Source: Camarhynchus parvulus
Lineage: Eukaryota; Chordata; Aves; Passeriformes; Thraupidae
Length of the DNA stretch: 64,000 bases
Direction: 5' to 3'
NCBI RefSeq assembly: GCF_901933205.1
Contig: NC_044574.1
Coordinates: 16,725,733 to 16,789,732 of the forward strand
The notes under the pieces are model-generated. The model saw nothing but the letters and a program-made list of their open reading frames with translations, was not told the DNA's origin and searched no databases. Shown here in pieces: positions 24,337-36,984 of the stretch. Each line of letters opens with the position of its first letter. The first letter of the stretch is position 1. The translations under genes were made by a program, and so were the position numbers.

Positions 24337-27065
24337 TACTGTAGTCAGCAATTTTCCAAACTACAAACTCTTCAATATTAGATTTATTTGATTGCTCAAA
24401 ACAATTTTTGTTAAGTCTTTTGGTTTTTACCTTTTAGATTATTAGAAGTAGCAAGAATACTAGCAGAATTGAATGTGCTTTGTCAAGAAGTTTTTGTTTT
24501 GGTTTAGTTTCATCTCCCTGTTATCATGACTACTTTAACCTGCGACTTCTTTCCCAGACCTGAAAGCAGGTATCTGCTCTAGGGTGTCTCAGACAAATTC
24601 ATTCAGCTACATTATGATTTGCCTAGATTTTGTATTTTGTAAGTGACAGCTTAGAGAAAACTGTTAGACTTCTATTCAAAATCTAGAAAATTATGCAAAT
24701 TATTGAAAGTCAAAAACAGGAAGATGTTCTGTTGGAACAAATATTTAACCTTCACCATTAGTCAGTGATTTGCTGCCAGTGATAAAAATCTAGACCCAGT
24801 TTTATATGCCTATCTAGAGCACTAGAGTCTGACCTATTCCAAGGTATGAATAAATACATCCAAATAATTGCAAAAGATCAGAATCTCAGAGGAGAACATC
24901 TTTCAAGAAAAAAATGAAATTAAGCATGGTTTTTATAACAGCAAAAAAAGAAATCTGGAAATAATGAGTTAATTATTAACAATTCTTTTTGCTTTAGAAA
25001 AAGGTTTGTCCAGCCCATTTGAAACTCATCTAAGATTTTGCATAAAAGATATTTTCTCAAGCATCCTAAAATATTTCAAAATTGGCACTGGGGAATAGAT
25101 TCTACTCCATCCAAGTAACAAGCTGCTCATTCTCCATGAAATGAAATGAATGCCATGGCCTTTTCAAGTGGCACAGGGGAGCGATTTATTATGAAAAGAG
25201 AAATAGAAATAATTCTGGAATCCAGATAACACCTTTGTCAATAAATACATCGCTGCACATGAGCTCTCAGAATTCATTTCCACCTGAAAAATTGTACCTC
25301 TCATTTTTACATATACTCTATTTCTAAAAAATGTTTCTTCTCTTTAAAAAGAATTTATGCTCTGCTGTGACACTGGCATTATGTGTCTCTTGGAATTTGG
25401 GGTCACATCTGTGAAGTCAATATCAGCCTATAATCAGGAACAAGTGCAGGGACACCTGCTTCCAGCTATGTAATCCTGAGGTCTTTAAGAACTGAGCAAA
25501 TAATGTCAAGTTATTTCACATATTGTGAAGAAAAAATCATGTTCACACATATGTGCTTAATTTTAAATGCATAAGCAGTTCTACTATCTGTGGGATAAAA
25601 TCCACTGATGGAAGTAAATGTGACTGTACGTACAGATTTGGACTGCAAGTGATGAAACTTTGCTGAGAATACTGTAAGATTAAACCTCACATTAATTTTC
25701 AATTTATACTGCCATGAGAGTGTTCAGACTTTTTTTGTTTAGTGAACATATTCTCCACCCTACCCCCATTGCCTGAAATTGGTACCCAGAAAGACTGTTT
25801 TGTCATGTACTGCCTCTTACCTTGGAAATAAGATTGAAGTGTGAAAAGGTTTGTACATACATGAGATCTGTTCCTGCAACAATGAGGATTCACCAGTATT
25901 CACCAGGGCACTCTAGAGGGGCCCTTAGAGTGGTATAAATTGGTTCAGGAACAAAAGGGGCAGCTGCCAAATATGATATAGCAATGGTTGTTACATATAT
26001 TTTCACTCACTGTTGACATATGACCTCCTCTTTTGGTCCATAATTAAAGAAAAATAAAATGGCTAATCAAAAGCAACATGTTTGGTTTGCACTGCTGGTC
26101 ACAGCATGCAGCTCTATGGCTATGCTGTAGATCTCATTCAAAGATGGAAACACCACTGTAGGCCATGCTTGGATATGAATGCTTGCTGTCTCTACGGATT
26201 TTCTTACTTTTATACTTGGCTAAAACCCTAAACAGACAGGTTTAGAAATGGAATTGTATTAGTCCATGGCTCTTTATTGATACTAGATACTAGAGTCTAT
26301 CTGTGAAAAAGTAATTTAACCACATTTAATGGAAATATATATTTATAACTATTATCTCCTTGTCTTATTAGCCATTTAAAAAAGAAAGAAATGCTGCAAG
26401 ACTATCCCCCTTTTTGTGTGCTGCTACCCAAGTCCACATAGATACACAATAAAGTATTAAGAGGGAGTGTTCTGTATGTTAGATTGTAAGCTCGCCTTTG
26501 TGGAGTGGTTTTGTATGCTGACACACTCCACCTCTACTCATCATATTACTAGTTTTGATATCAAAATATATGATATAAAGTATTTCTTCTTAAAGCGATG
26601 ACTGTAAAAATATAACAAATTTACAGCCACTTTCTTTGCCTATATGAACATTATCTGCTGCATTTTGTATTGCTCATGTTAATTATGAACTGTTTTACAC
26701 TGCACAGCATGGAGTTCAGTGTCATTCTGTTGACATCAGAAATTGATTAGGAATATTTCTAAACACACTTATATCTTCTGGAAAAACATATAGCTTTGAC
26801 AAAAGTGGATATCTGCCCTCTGTTGAAAATTTCTCCTGGGCAGGGCAACACGACTTGTAAAAACTGTCATATCAAGAGACAGAACCATCTCTTTCTATCC
26901 AGGCATCACGGTCTCTGCAGATTTCATTAGAGAATGGCATTGAAATGATACATGGTTTTGAAAAGGTCGCTTAACTGCGAGGTCATTGATCTGCTGGTTT
27001 TCTTTAACATAACAATTTTACTGTTACTAAAACATATACAAATAAAATTTTGTATGTTCCCTACC

Positions 27066-27460
27066 AGAATTACAGAATGACAGAATATGCTGAGATGGCA
27101 GGGACCCAGAAGGATCACAGAACTCTGGTCCTGGCCCTGCACAGTGCGGCCCCAATAGTCACACCATGGGCCAGAGAGCATTTTCAATGTTTGAACTCTG
27201 TCAGGCTGGTGCTGTGACCACTGCCCTGGGGGGCCTGGTCCAGTGCCCAGCCACCCTCTGGGTGAAGAACATTTGTCTAATATCCAACATAAACCTCCCA
27301 TGTCACAGCTTCAGACCGTTCCCTCAGGTCCTGTCCTTGGTAGCCACAGAAAGGAGATCAGTGCCTGCCCTTCCTCTTCCCTTCACAAGGAAGTTACAGA
27401 CTGTGATGAGGTCTCCCCTCAGTCTCCTCTTCTTCCGGCTGAACTCTGGCCAAGCATCTA
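27066..27460 (-). repeat. CR1 LINE, 3' portion
   Basis: Plus-strand text runs ATTACAGAATGACAGAATAT, CCTGCACAGTGCGGCCCCAA, TTGAACTCTGTCAGGCTGGT, GCTGTGACCACTGCCCTGGG, CACCCTCTGGGTGAAGAACA and ATGAGGTCTCCCCTCAGTCT. This is the reverse complement of a bird CR1 3' end in full colinear order. The 3' end is at about 27066 and the 5' truncation near 27460. It is a different, better-preserved CR1 subfamily from the copy at 31668. Open frames that cross it (27166-27668) are by-products of this repeat. Confidence 0.93.
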
Positions 27461-27689
27461 TTCTCTGTATTTGTATCCTTGTAACAGTTATCTAAATCCC
27501 ACTTTTGATTTCTTACAACTGTCACACAGCTGCAAACATGAAGAGGATGTGCTTCAGGAACCCATAAAAAGAGCTGTACTCTGGGATGCCCTTTCTCTAA
27601 GGACAAAACATCTCTTCCATGGCAGAGATAGAGCTCTGCTCTCTCAACGTGAGACCAGGAGTGACTGAGGAAATGAATCCCAGAGTTGT
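27461..27689. other. spacer between two opposite CR1 copies
   Basis: About 230 bases with no recognised repeat, except that the rightmost part may belong to the following CR1. No gene. Confidence 0.4.
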
Positions 27690-28048
27690 CCCAGATCCAA
27701 TGGCTAAGCCTGGAGAAAAAAAGGCTTTGGATGAGCTAATTGTGGCCTTCCAATACCTGAAGGTTGCCTACAAGAAACAAAGACTTTTTATGAGGGCGTG
27801 TAGTGATAGGAAAAGGAGCCATGGCTTTAAGCTGAAAGAGAGTAGGTTTAAATTAGATATTAGGAACAAATTCATTACTGTGGGGGTGGTGAAGCACTGG
27901 GCATCCCCATCAGTGTTTAATGGCAAGTTGAAAGGAGATTGAGCAACCTGGTCTAGTGGTAGTTGTCCCTGGCCATTGGAACTAGAGGATCTTTAAAGTC
28001 CCTTCCAAACTAAGCCATTCTATGATTCTATGATTCATAATTCTATGA
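27690..28048 (+). repeat. CR1 LINE 3' end with ATTCTATG tail
   Basis: Blocks in order: AGCCTGGAGAAAAAAAGGCT, TGTGGCCTTCCAATACCTGA, GCCTACAAGAAACAAAG, GGCGTGTAGTGATAGG, GGCTTTAAGCTGAAAGAGAG, TTAGATATTAGGAACAAATT, AGTCCCTTCCAAACTAAGCC. It ends in repeated ATTCTATG at 28017-28048, the hallmark avian CR1 3' terminus. A frame open over 27619-27942 is fortuitous and lies mostly in CR1 3' UTR. The 5' start is blurred; weak similarity may begin slightly earlier. Confidence 0.95.
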
Positions 28049-31000
28049 CCCTGCTTTCGCCTTCACCCTGGTTTGACATAATCCTTTCTTTAAACTTCAC
28101 CATTTGCCCATTCATTTCTGCTGTGGTAAAAGCATTGTAATCAGATTACAACCACAGTGAATCCTTCTGAAGGGTGCCACATGAACTAGAAAAATAAAAG
28201 AGATAGGATGAATAATAAATTTCAAACTGTTGTGTATGTTAGCAAAAGTTCTTTACTCCTTTTCCCTTTCCAGATTAAAAGAAAAATATATGCAGCACAT
28301 TTAGAGGCTGTTATATTAAAAATAATTTGAGTCATACTTGCTCTTTTCTGAAGGAAAATATTTTTTAAATTGTATTCATTTACTCATTAAGATAGAGCAA
28401 AAAAAATTTCATCTCCATCCATATAGGAAAAAAATGAAGTTGCTACAAGGTCACACAGTATAGAAAATCAACAAATTGTGGCCATGTGAAATAAAGCTAT
28501 TTTCTGGATCTGGACACAGACAGTCAACACTAAACCCTGCTTTAATTCCTAAGGTTTCTGCTTAGAGTGCTTTCTGTCTTGAAGAATAATTAGGAATTAA
28601 ACCAAGTGATATACCACCTATGCTTTTAGTACTTTTTAGAGTAAACATGTTATTTGCTATTAAAGAAGACTTATTTTTTTCATTCTGTCTCATAAGTGAT
28701 AGATAAGTGAACAAAACGCCACGCTCTGCTAACCATTGGTTCCATGCTATATTCTATTAGGAAATTCAATTAATTATGTATCTGTTAATTTATGTCAATA
28801 TGTTTAAAATGGTTTTGACAAAGAATCTTCCTAGTACCTGTTTTGTTTCTGACATTTCCCTCATTTTGCCCTATAGAGTTGAATAGAACTGAAAGACAAT
28901 GAACACAAAACTAACTGCAAGAGAGAAAACATAAAACTGATTAAAGTGAATTTTATGTATAATTCACCTGTACCAGAAGATGCTATCAAGGATAGCAATG
29001 TAACAGATTATAGGAAATGAAAAAGTTTGTGGACAGATAAAAAGAAAATTCTCAACTGTATCTTAAAGGACTAAAAAATTTTACAAACACTTGCAGATGT
29101 GCTGTGAAACCACTTTGTGAAACGAGTTTCATTTTTCATATAAAGTCTGAAAGTCCTGGGTGATGATTTGCTGTGCTAGCCTTTCACGCTGTCACGTGGC
29201 TCAGTATCCACATTATGCTAAATACTTGAAAGTCAAAAGTTTTTCAGAAAAAACAATGCTTTACTGTCACAGTTTTGTAGTGATAACTGCCATTGATTTT
29301 GTGGAAAAAAAAATGAAAACACCCAAAATAATGTCTTCAGTAGTTACTGATCAGGAAATTGATAGAGATACACATGTATCCTTGTGCTGTGCTCATAAAA
29401 TGTAGTTATAATGCAAACACCACTGAAAAACAACCATGCAAGTTAGTTTAATTTGCTAAATTATGCTTTCTGAGAACACCTTAAGTTAGATTTGTGTTGA
29501 GAGGAGACTGCTCATTCACTTGGAATGAAAATTAATTTTGGAGTGGAAAGTAAATCAGTTGTTTTCTATTTTTATATCAATAAAGCAGGTCATGTTTCAC
29601 TCCACCAGCTTTACTGTAAGACAGAGTTCTTTGCAGGCTAAAATAGAAATTACAGTCGAGGTGGTTTTTTAGTTTTTGTCTTGGAGATTTCAGTACTATT
29701 CCTCTCTTTACACACTGCACCCTTTGTTCTTTCTGGAGTTCTGAGGTGAGAAAGACCTTTGCAGAGATGTTGGTTCACAGAAGTTCAGATATACATGAAT
29801 TTGACACATGATGCACCTCAGTCCTCCTCAGCTGCTGGACTCAATGAAACAGCATTTACCATTCCCACACATTTGGGCTGCTGTGTTTCAAACCACTGTC
29901 TTCAATCTCACATATTTTATTCTCAAATGTTTAAGCTCCTCACGGCAACTGCTACATCAATCTATTTTTTGCAAGATACTCAGGAGCCCTTGCATCATTA
30001 TAATGTGCTTAAAAAATTAACTGACCTTACTCCCCCACATTTTCATTTCTCCTTGATACTTTCTATCCTTCCTCATTTATCCTCAGTTCTGTTTTCATTC
30101 TAGAGTTTCTCCTCCTTAGAAGTTCCTGGTCTTGGGAACTTCAGACCGGTTCTCCTGCCTGCTTAGCCCCACACTCAGCATCCTGTGATAGCTGCCACAC
30201 TAGGGTGGATGGAGAAGCCTCTTCTCAGACCATATCCACAAAACATTTCTAGCTTTTTCCAACTCATTGCTTTTAGTAAAAACAGGGTGCTGTTTTTTTC
30301 TCTATTAACCATTGTTGTGGAAATTATTATTGTAGTGTTATTGTAATAAAAAGATTATGGGACAAATAATTTTAAAGAACCTGAAGTGAATTCTAGAGTT
30401 GGATTCACAAATTCAGTCTCACTTTGTGGTTCCTTTTAAGCTCTGTTAAAGTTTGGTTATCATAAACCGTATGATTTGCCAGTCATGAATCTGCAGGGGA
30501 TCAAGGATAGTCTAAGGTATAATATTATAAAGTATAATCTGCATTTAAAATATATATTTCTTATTTATTAAAATGAACATATGAAGCACATATCCAAGTG
30601 ACTTGGATGTAATCTTTTCAGACATGGGTCTTTGATTTTAGGAGTTACAGAAAATAGAGAGCAATATCAGAAGTTAAATTTTATATTCATCTGTCACGGG
30701 TAATCTATGATATTTTTCTGAATCATGTACCATGAAAAGTAATGACATATAAAATTTACTCGAGACAAATTTCACATCAAGTACATAAAATAAAAGCATT
30801 ATGAAAGTGTGAGATTTATTTATTAGTTGAGAGGTAAGCATTTAAAATATATTTTTAATGCTTTTTTTCTGAAATCCAGCAATTTTTTAACATGCCTTCT
30901 CCAGAAATCCAGTAATCTCACATATCTAATACAGAAATTTTAAGCAAAAGTCTGGGTTTCTAATACAGTCATAGCAGGGAAAGCAAGAAGCAGATCTTGA

Positions 31001-31667
31001 CAAAAAGCAAAGCTCTTACAGATACAACTAAGCAAAGCTACTACGGATACAAATCACAGAAAAATTTGACAAAAACTCTTTGTGAAGTCCATGTCACCTT
31101 GGAAAAGATTCCTGATTAATAATTTCTATCAATCAAATTTTAGAGTGTTTTTTTGGAACTGCCTTCAAATATCTTGTCCAAATTATATAACTACCTACTT
31201 TTATAACAGAAAGTAAACAGACTCAAAGCTTACATGAAACAGCCAAACTCATCCCAAACAACTCATCCGAAACAGCATTCTTTGAACCGCTTGAAAAATA
31301 TTATTTATAAACATTTTATCCTTATTTTGGACACTTTTTTGCAAATAATTTTTTTTTTTTTCTAAATGGGGCTGAAAATTGGTTTCCTAGACCTCTCATT
31401 TCCTCTTCATCCCTTCAGCTTCAGTAATGTGAAAAACCTATAGGCAAATTTTTCATTGAACTGATTAGCACAAGATTTTCACTCAAGAGGGTGATCACTC
31501 TCTCATGCCACTAGGACAAGTATTCTGCTCTGTGCCAAAATCAGAGGCAAAATCTGATGTTCTGGCCAATGTAGCACTGGGCATTCTGGTTATCATAGGA
31601 AATTTCTTTTTTTAAATTATGAAATTTGCATGTAGTCTAAATTTGAGGTAGCCCCTCAAATTTTGGA
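28049..31667. other. unique non-coding DNA
   Basis: No recognised gene or repeat family. Contains a 25-base imperfect tandem duplication at 31006-31055 and a short GAAGTTCC/GGAACTTC hairpin near 30119-30142. Confidence 0.5.
31006..31055. repeat. 25-bp imperfect tandem duplication
   Basis: Two adjacent units both begin AGCAAAGCT and share GATACAA, at 31006-31030 and 31031-31055, with a few differences. Seen directly. Confidence 0.85.
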
Positions 31668-32108
31668 TTCCTAGAATAGTAAAATGGCTTGTCTTGGAGA
31701 AGACCTTAAATTTCACCTAGCTCCAGCTATGGGCAAGGACATCATCTGTTAGACAAGGTTGCTCATAGCACCATACAACCTGGCTTTGAATACTTCCATG
31801 GATGGAGCTCCCACAGCTTCTCTGGGCAACATGTTCTGGTGTCTTACCACTCTCATAATGAATAATTTCTTCCTAATATGTGATCCAAACCTAATGTCTT
31901 TTTGTTTAAAGCCATTCCCCCTTGTCCTGTCATTACCCTTGTAAAAAGCTCCTCTCTGGGTCTCTTGCAGGGCACCTTCAGCAACTGGAAGGTGCTGTAA
32001 GGTTTTCCTGGGGCCTTCTTTTCTCCAGCCTGAGCAACCCCAACTGGCTCAGCCTGTCTTCAGAGGTGCTCCAGCCTTGCTCTGATCATTTTTGTAGTGA
32101 GATCAGAC
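31668..32108 (-). repeat. CR1 LINE, 3' portion
   Basis: Plus-strand text is the reverse complement of CR1 in order: TCCTAGAATAGT, AGAAGACCTTAAATTTCACC, AACCTGGCTTTGAATACTTC, CCACAGCTTCTCTGGGCAAC, ATTTCTTCCTAATATGTGAT, TTAAAGCCATTCCCCCTTGT, CAACTGGAAGGTGCTGTAAG, GAGGTGCTCCAGCC. The 3' end is near 31668 and the copy is 5'-truncated around 32108. Moderately diverged. Open frames at 31759-32116 are repeat by-products. Confidence 0.93.
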
Positions 32109-32112
32109 CTGA

Positions 32113-32550
32113 ATGATGTCTTGCTATCCTGTTAGTGAAAAAATGTCAAAGGTTCTTCCAGGCTTTGCTGGGAAGGAGAACTTTGGCAGATGTCCAGCCT
32201 ACCATTTGGCCTCTTGTCAGCTCCATGGTAGCAGCCTTCTGTATGCAAGGGCTAGGGATAATGGTCTGTTTAGACAACATGCTGACTGTGGTACAGAACA
32301 GAAAGCTGTTAGCTACACAAGCTGATTTGGTAAAAACAATTCTCAAGAGCCAGAGTGGCTGAAAAATTACCAGGAATCAAACCTGGCTGCTGCCCAGAAA
32401 ACAAGTTTGTTGGATTTGCAGTCCTGATGTCTCTGCTTCAGAGGCTTTTAGACCTTTCCAGGGTGTACCAAAGAATGTATTTGGAAAGTATCATGGCTAC
32501 CGGGAGAGAGCCATCTACTCTTTGGGGACAGTTTATGTCAGTGTAATTAA
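32113..32550 (+). pseudogene. possible DIRS-type retrotransposon reverse-transcriptase relic
   Basis: A frame open over 32135-32362 contains MVAAFCMQG, then six residues to LDN, then MLTVV. This resembles the DIRS reverse-transcriptase stretch in which 'VVAxLxxQG' is followed by six residues and 'LDD' of the YLDD catalytic motif; here the motif would be CLDN at 32267-32278. After a frame change near 32353, WLKNYQESNLAAAQ (32356-32397) resembles the 'GWxINxxKSxLxPxQ' block, at nearly the expected distance (about 33 residues) from the catalytic motif. A third frame has FVGF at 32406, where 'FLGF' would be expected. The catalytic aspartate pair is broken and at least one frameshift is present, so it is dead. 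Similarity is recalled and low; chance or another retroelement is possible. Confidence 0.33.
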
Positions 32551-32569
32551 ATTTAGAAATGCAAAATGC

Positions 32570-32760
32570 ATATTAGGTCATTCTATCCATCTTGTCACAG
32601 AGGAAAGGAAAGCTCTACGATCTGAACATCATTTGTTTCCTTCCTCATCTTCTTGCAATATCTCAGAGTAATGTGTCCACTTCTTTGGAAGGCAATTCTA
32701 TAGCCTTGTTAAAAGGTTTTTGCATATGAAAATTACTTTTCAATCTCTTGTACTGCTGGC
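32570..32760 (-). repeat. doubtful ancient CR1-like fragment
   Basis: TTAGGTCATTCTATCCATCT and, later, GGAAGGCAATTCTATAGCCT, then TTGTTAAAAGGTTTTT, faintly resemble the reverse complement of an old CR1 3' UTR. Too diverged to assign firmly. Confidence 0.25.
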
Positions 32761-34214
32761 TGTGTACAAATACAGAATATTCTGTGCCCTCACATTGGTT
32801 GCTTCAAAATTTAGGACAGTGAAGAAAACCTCTCTACCCATATTTATTTACTCATATTTTCTCTTTTCGGCAATAAAATATAAGTTTAAAATGCGATGAG
32901 AAATTAAATTCTTACTTCAGAAAATATTTTTTACATTTTTCTAGTAAAAGAAGAAGGAAAACTCATAAAGAAAAACAAAAGATTTTTGCCATTTTAAGTT
33001 TTTTTTGAGTTTTTAGAACAAATATATTTCTTCACAAAAATAGCTCTCTTTAAGGATTCATCTTCTCAATACAAACTTCTGTTTGGAAAATCAACAGATG
33101 ACCTTAAGAATTGAAAGTTATTTACTTGCCATGTAACTTGTATTAGAACATGTCAGTATTCTGTATTTTCTATTTATCTCTCTTCATTGCAGTTTTGGTG
33201 CCTTCCATAGTGAAATTTAAAAAAAAATGTCACTTTCCATGCAATAGCTGCATTATGTCACACATTAAGAGAAAGGTTGGGAAGGAACAGTTCCTGCTAA
33301 CACCTTGCTCTCTGGATATATATTATTAGACCATCCAAAGTCTGCAATGTTTTCTGTCCATAAAATTTGCATTCCCACTAATTTATCTGTAGTACCAGAG
33401 TAAAATGGTTTTTAAATGCAATTTTCATAGTATTTAAAGAGTGACAGAGAAGAACAATCCACAGCTTGTTTTGTCCATTTTGATCCATGAAGTATATTTA
33501 ATGTTCAATCTGGCTGCTTCTTTTAAATGACACAGCTTTATTTAAAAGCTTTGCCAAACAGGAACCAGGATAAGACATGCCTCTGGACTCAAGGTGTTGG
33601 CATCCACAAAGGACCTGAAAAGACAAGGAAGATTTAGAGAGCTGAGGCAATGAGACAATGGTCATCTTCTCACATGATAAAAATTTGAAAAATGGGTTCT
33701 TGAGAAAAATATTTAAAATTTAAAAAGTTGGGAAAAGATTAAAAAAGGGTGAAACAAATAGCAAAGTCCAGAAATATGAGCTGAAACTAATGTACACACA
33801 TTCAAATATTTTTCAGTCCTATCCAATCTAGTGTAAATAAACCAAAAGTAAGAGTATATGAATGTTTGTGGAATGAAAATTAGGTATTAAAAATTGGACA
33901 TCAATGGTGTTGCATAAATCCTTTTACATCCAGGTAAATTCTTAAAGCATTCTATTAGAACAGCAGATATGCAGTGACTTTTTTAGATTAAATGCACTAC
34001 AGATGTGGCTGCAGTAATTTCACAGTTTAAGCCTTGGGCATATGGAATTTAAAACAGAACTTCATCACTAAAGCATTACACATTCAGTTCTTTCTTCACT
34101 GAAAAAGCCATGAAGTAGGTACATTAACTCCAAACAATCATTACTTTAGCACAGTACTTCTCAGTGCTAGCATTTCTATTTCCTTGCTGAAGCATTATGG
34201 ACTTACGTGGCCCC
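32761..34214. other. unique AT-rich non-coding DNA
   Basis: No gene, RNA gene or repeat family recognised on either strand. Confidence 0.5.
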
Positions 34215-34420
34215 TATTATTATAGCTCTCTCAAGCATTTCCTATGTATTTAGCTGCCCAATTACCCTGTGAGACAGAATAAACCCATTTATTCCTATTT
34301 TATGAGATGAGAAAACAGGACTCAGAGGACTGGTGCCTTATCTAAGGTCACAGAGCAGCAACTTAAATAGAGTCTTCTAAAGCAACAGGCTCAGTGCCTT
34401 TTTTTCTGAATGGACCTGAT
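34215..34420 (-). repeat. MIR-like SINE relic
   Basis: Plus-strand text TATTTTATGAGATGAGAAAA (about 34298-34317), then CAGGACTCAGAGGACTGGTG, CTAAGGTCACAGAGCAG and, near the end, AGGCTCAGTGCC, is colinear with the reverse complement of the MIR core and 3' region ('CCCATTTTACAGATGAGGAAACTGAGG ... CCCAAGGTCACACAGC'). An upstream ACCCTGTGAGACAG block corresponds to the 'ACCCTATGAGGTAG' part. MIR is an ancient tRNA-derived SINE shared by amniotes. Confidence 0.75.
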
Positions 34421-36984
34421 ATGCTGCTTGAAATGGTCTGTGCATGGTGTCTCACTAAATACACTATGAAATCAAAGAGCTTGCTGCAAAGACTGGAGCC
34501 TTTTCTCACAAAATATTGATTTCAGAATCCCAAATATTTCAGAAAAGGAAAAAAATCTCAAGGGTCAATCAGGTAAACCAGGTATATCCAGTTTACTTTT
34601 CCTTGGAGAAGTACAATTTTTATATAGTTTTTATATAATTGCAAGTCTGTCATGACACATGACACATAATGTTTAAAATATTATTCCATATTTTTCAATT
34701 TTAGTGCCATTCATATCAATACTAAAAATGGGTGCGCCTACAACACAGCTCAGCCCTGAATGGGCAGTACTTTGTGCCTGCACAGTAGCACACATGGGAT
34801 TTCCCTGGATGTCCCTAGAACTGCACTGCTCTGTGGCACTACAAAAAGCAATCCTCTGTTATTAGCCAGTTTCTCCTCTTTTCTAGTGTACAACAAAATG
34901 CTTCATGTGGTCATTAATTTTTTTAAATTATTTTTCTTGCTAATTAATAATTTACACTGTCCTTGATTTTTACAGTACTGCCTTAAACCTCTGCTGTGTC
35001 ATAAACACACAAGCTGACAGACAAATACAAACACACAGATACACACACACCCCTCTGCTCCAAAAATTTCCTCTTGAGCTCCACTGCAGTTAAAAAGCAG
35101 TAGAGATGCCATGTGTGTGGGAAAAGCATGATGTCACAAAAATTAGTGAAGCTGCACCTGCTGTATCTCTGAGAACAATTCGATGCAGTCAGTGAGCAAT
35201 GTCTACTCACACAGGTGCTCATAGAAAGCACATACTCACTGGCATTTGGGAAAGCATCATAACAAAATTTTCTTCATAGTCACAAAAAATAATTTGTGAT
35301 CATTTTTGATAGTTTAGGAAGTGGTCAGCATTTCATACATCCTTAAGACTTTTCCAGCTTCCACAAATCAGTTACTTTCAGTTAAGAAAGTGATTTTTAT
35401 CCTAGAAACCTTAATGTAACCAGACTAGACAGGCAACTACAAATGCCCTGTACACTGAGTAAGATCTGCAGTCTCAAATCTTGGCCATAAGGGGAGAAGC
35501 TGGAAACAAACACTTGTCAAAAATGTCCAGAAATTTTCAAGGCAGGCTGGAAAGTTCACTCCAAGATTGTGGCTAAATTTCCAGTTTAGCTATCTCAAAA
35601 AACAGGAAAATGAGTTTCAATGAGTAAACAGAATTGAAGGATAAATCTGCACATATTTAAAAAAAATGTTCCCATTTTATGAAACCGATTCATATTAACC
35701 TTTTAGCAATCCAGGGACAGAACTAGATGCAGTTCTAATAAACAAATGTACAAATTGACAAAACCTAAAACTTTCTGGTTATATTACTATATTTTCCCCA
35801 CTTAAGAGATTCAGGAAGTTCTCATCCTGGCAGAAGAGAGGTAATAGAATTACACTGACTTAAAGTAGAACTTGGCTTCCCGGAGATGCAAAGAAAATGA
35901 GAGGTTTTCTATGTGAGTGTCTCCACTGTTCACAGAGAGGTGGTGTAAAACTCCCTGAACATAACAGGGCTCAGGAGGTGTGATTATGGATTAAATTCTC
36001 ATTCCAGGTTACCCTGTATAATCAATTCTCTAAAGACAGCTGGTGCTCAAAGGCAGAAATTTTAAGTTTTCTGACTATCACACTGAAAACTAGCAGGAAA
36101 TTAAGTCATCCAAATCTAACTTTAATTTTAGATTGCTGAAGTGAAATTCCAGAAAAAAAAGGGAAACTGTGAAACTGCCAGGCACTTCATTTTGTATTGG
36201 GTCCTCTTTTCACATCTACAATTGACCTACTATGCATTCTCAGTCCTCATGCTTCACTTCATCTTGCTGTTTTGACACCACATCTCTCAATGGTCTACTA
36301 GTGTTTGATCAGCTTCATAGTGCTGATTTGTAGATGAAAGTGGCTTTTTAACATTTTCCTTTGTTTTCTCCTACCTTGAAAATACAATTTTTAGTAAAAG
36401 ACTACAAAAAAGCATGAAAAGCAAGATACAGCATAGCATATCTGTTCTACTCTTTCCTTTCCTAATGAGTATTTTCTGAATGTGCATCATGATATCATTC
36501 CACACCAGCAAGAGTTGTTTTCAATTTTGTGTTGTTATGAACACAGTACCCTTAGAAGACATTGTGAATGAATATAAATTTGTTGAGAGATATGTTAAAT
36601 TTGGAAAGTGTTCAGAATTTTAACAATTTCCATAAAATAATAAGCACATAATATTTTCTGTACAGTGTCTTACACCTGACAAAACAAATAAGGAAAAAAT
36701 AGTGAAAAGAAATCATCACTTTAGATAAGCTCACCCAGCTCCGTGAAGATCTTCAGGGACTAGTAAAATTCATTAATAGGAGAATTATCATGATAGCACA
36801 TTCATCCCAAACAAAGACATTTAATTATACCCTGACGTTTCAAAATGTTTGCTTCAAGCAAATTCCAAATCCACTTGAGACTTGGGTATAAAGTTCATCC
36901 TGTAAAATAAAGTGATTTGCTAAAAGGTTTATTTTCCTGGGAAAGATGCTTTGCAGAGAGCCTTCCTCCAAAACAAGATTCCTG
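34421..36984. other. unique non-coding DNA
   Basis: Contains a CA-rich stretch around 35008-35052. No gene or repeat family recognised. Confidence 0.5.

Larger units (their letters stand above)
18781..27065. other. long unique stretch without recognised genes
   Basis: About 8.3 kb with no gene that I can support. It holds a GC-richer patch at about 19390-19580, T-rich and GTTT-rich DNA at 19597-19652, the AT palindrome at 23611-23659, and the inverted repeat with tandem 8-mers at 24264-24336. Minus-strand open frames at 22338-22713 were examined and match no known family. Confidence 0.5.

Noticed and set aside
27243..27668. 141-codon open frame, the longest in the window
   Set aside because: Its first half is the antisense of a CR1 3' region; no protein family is seen.
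27619..27942. 107-codon open frame
   Set aside because: Most of it is CR1 3' UTR sequence with recognisable nucleotide blocks.
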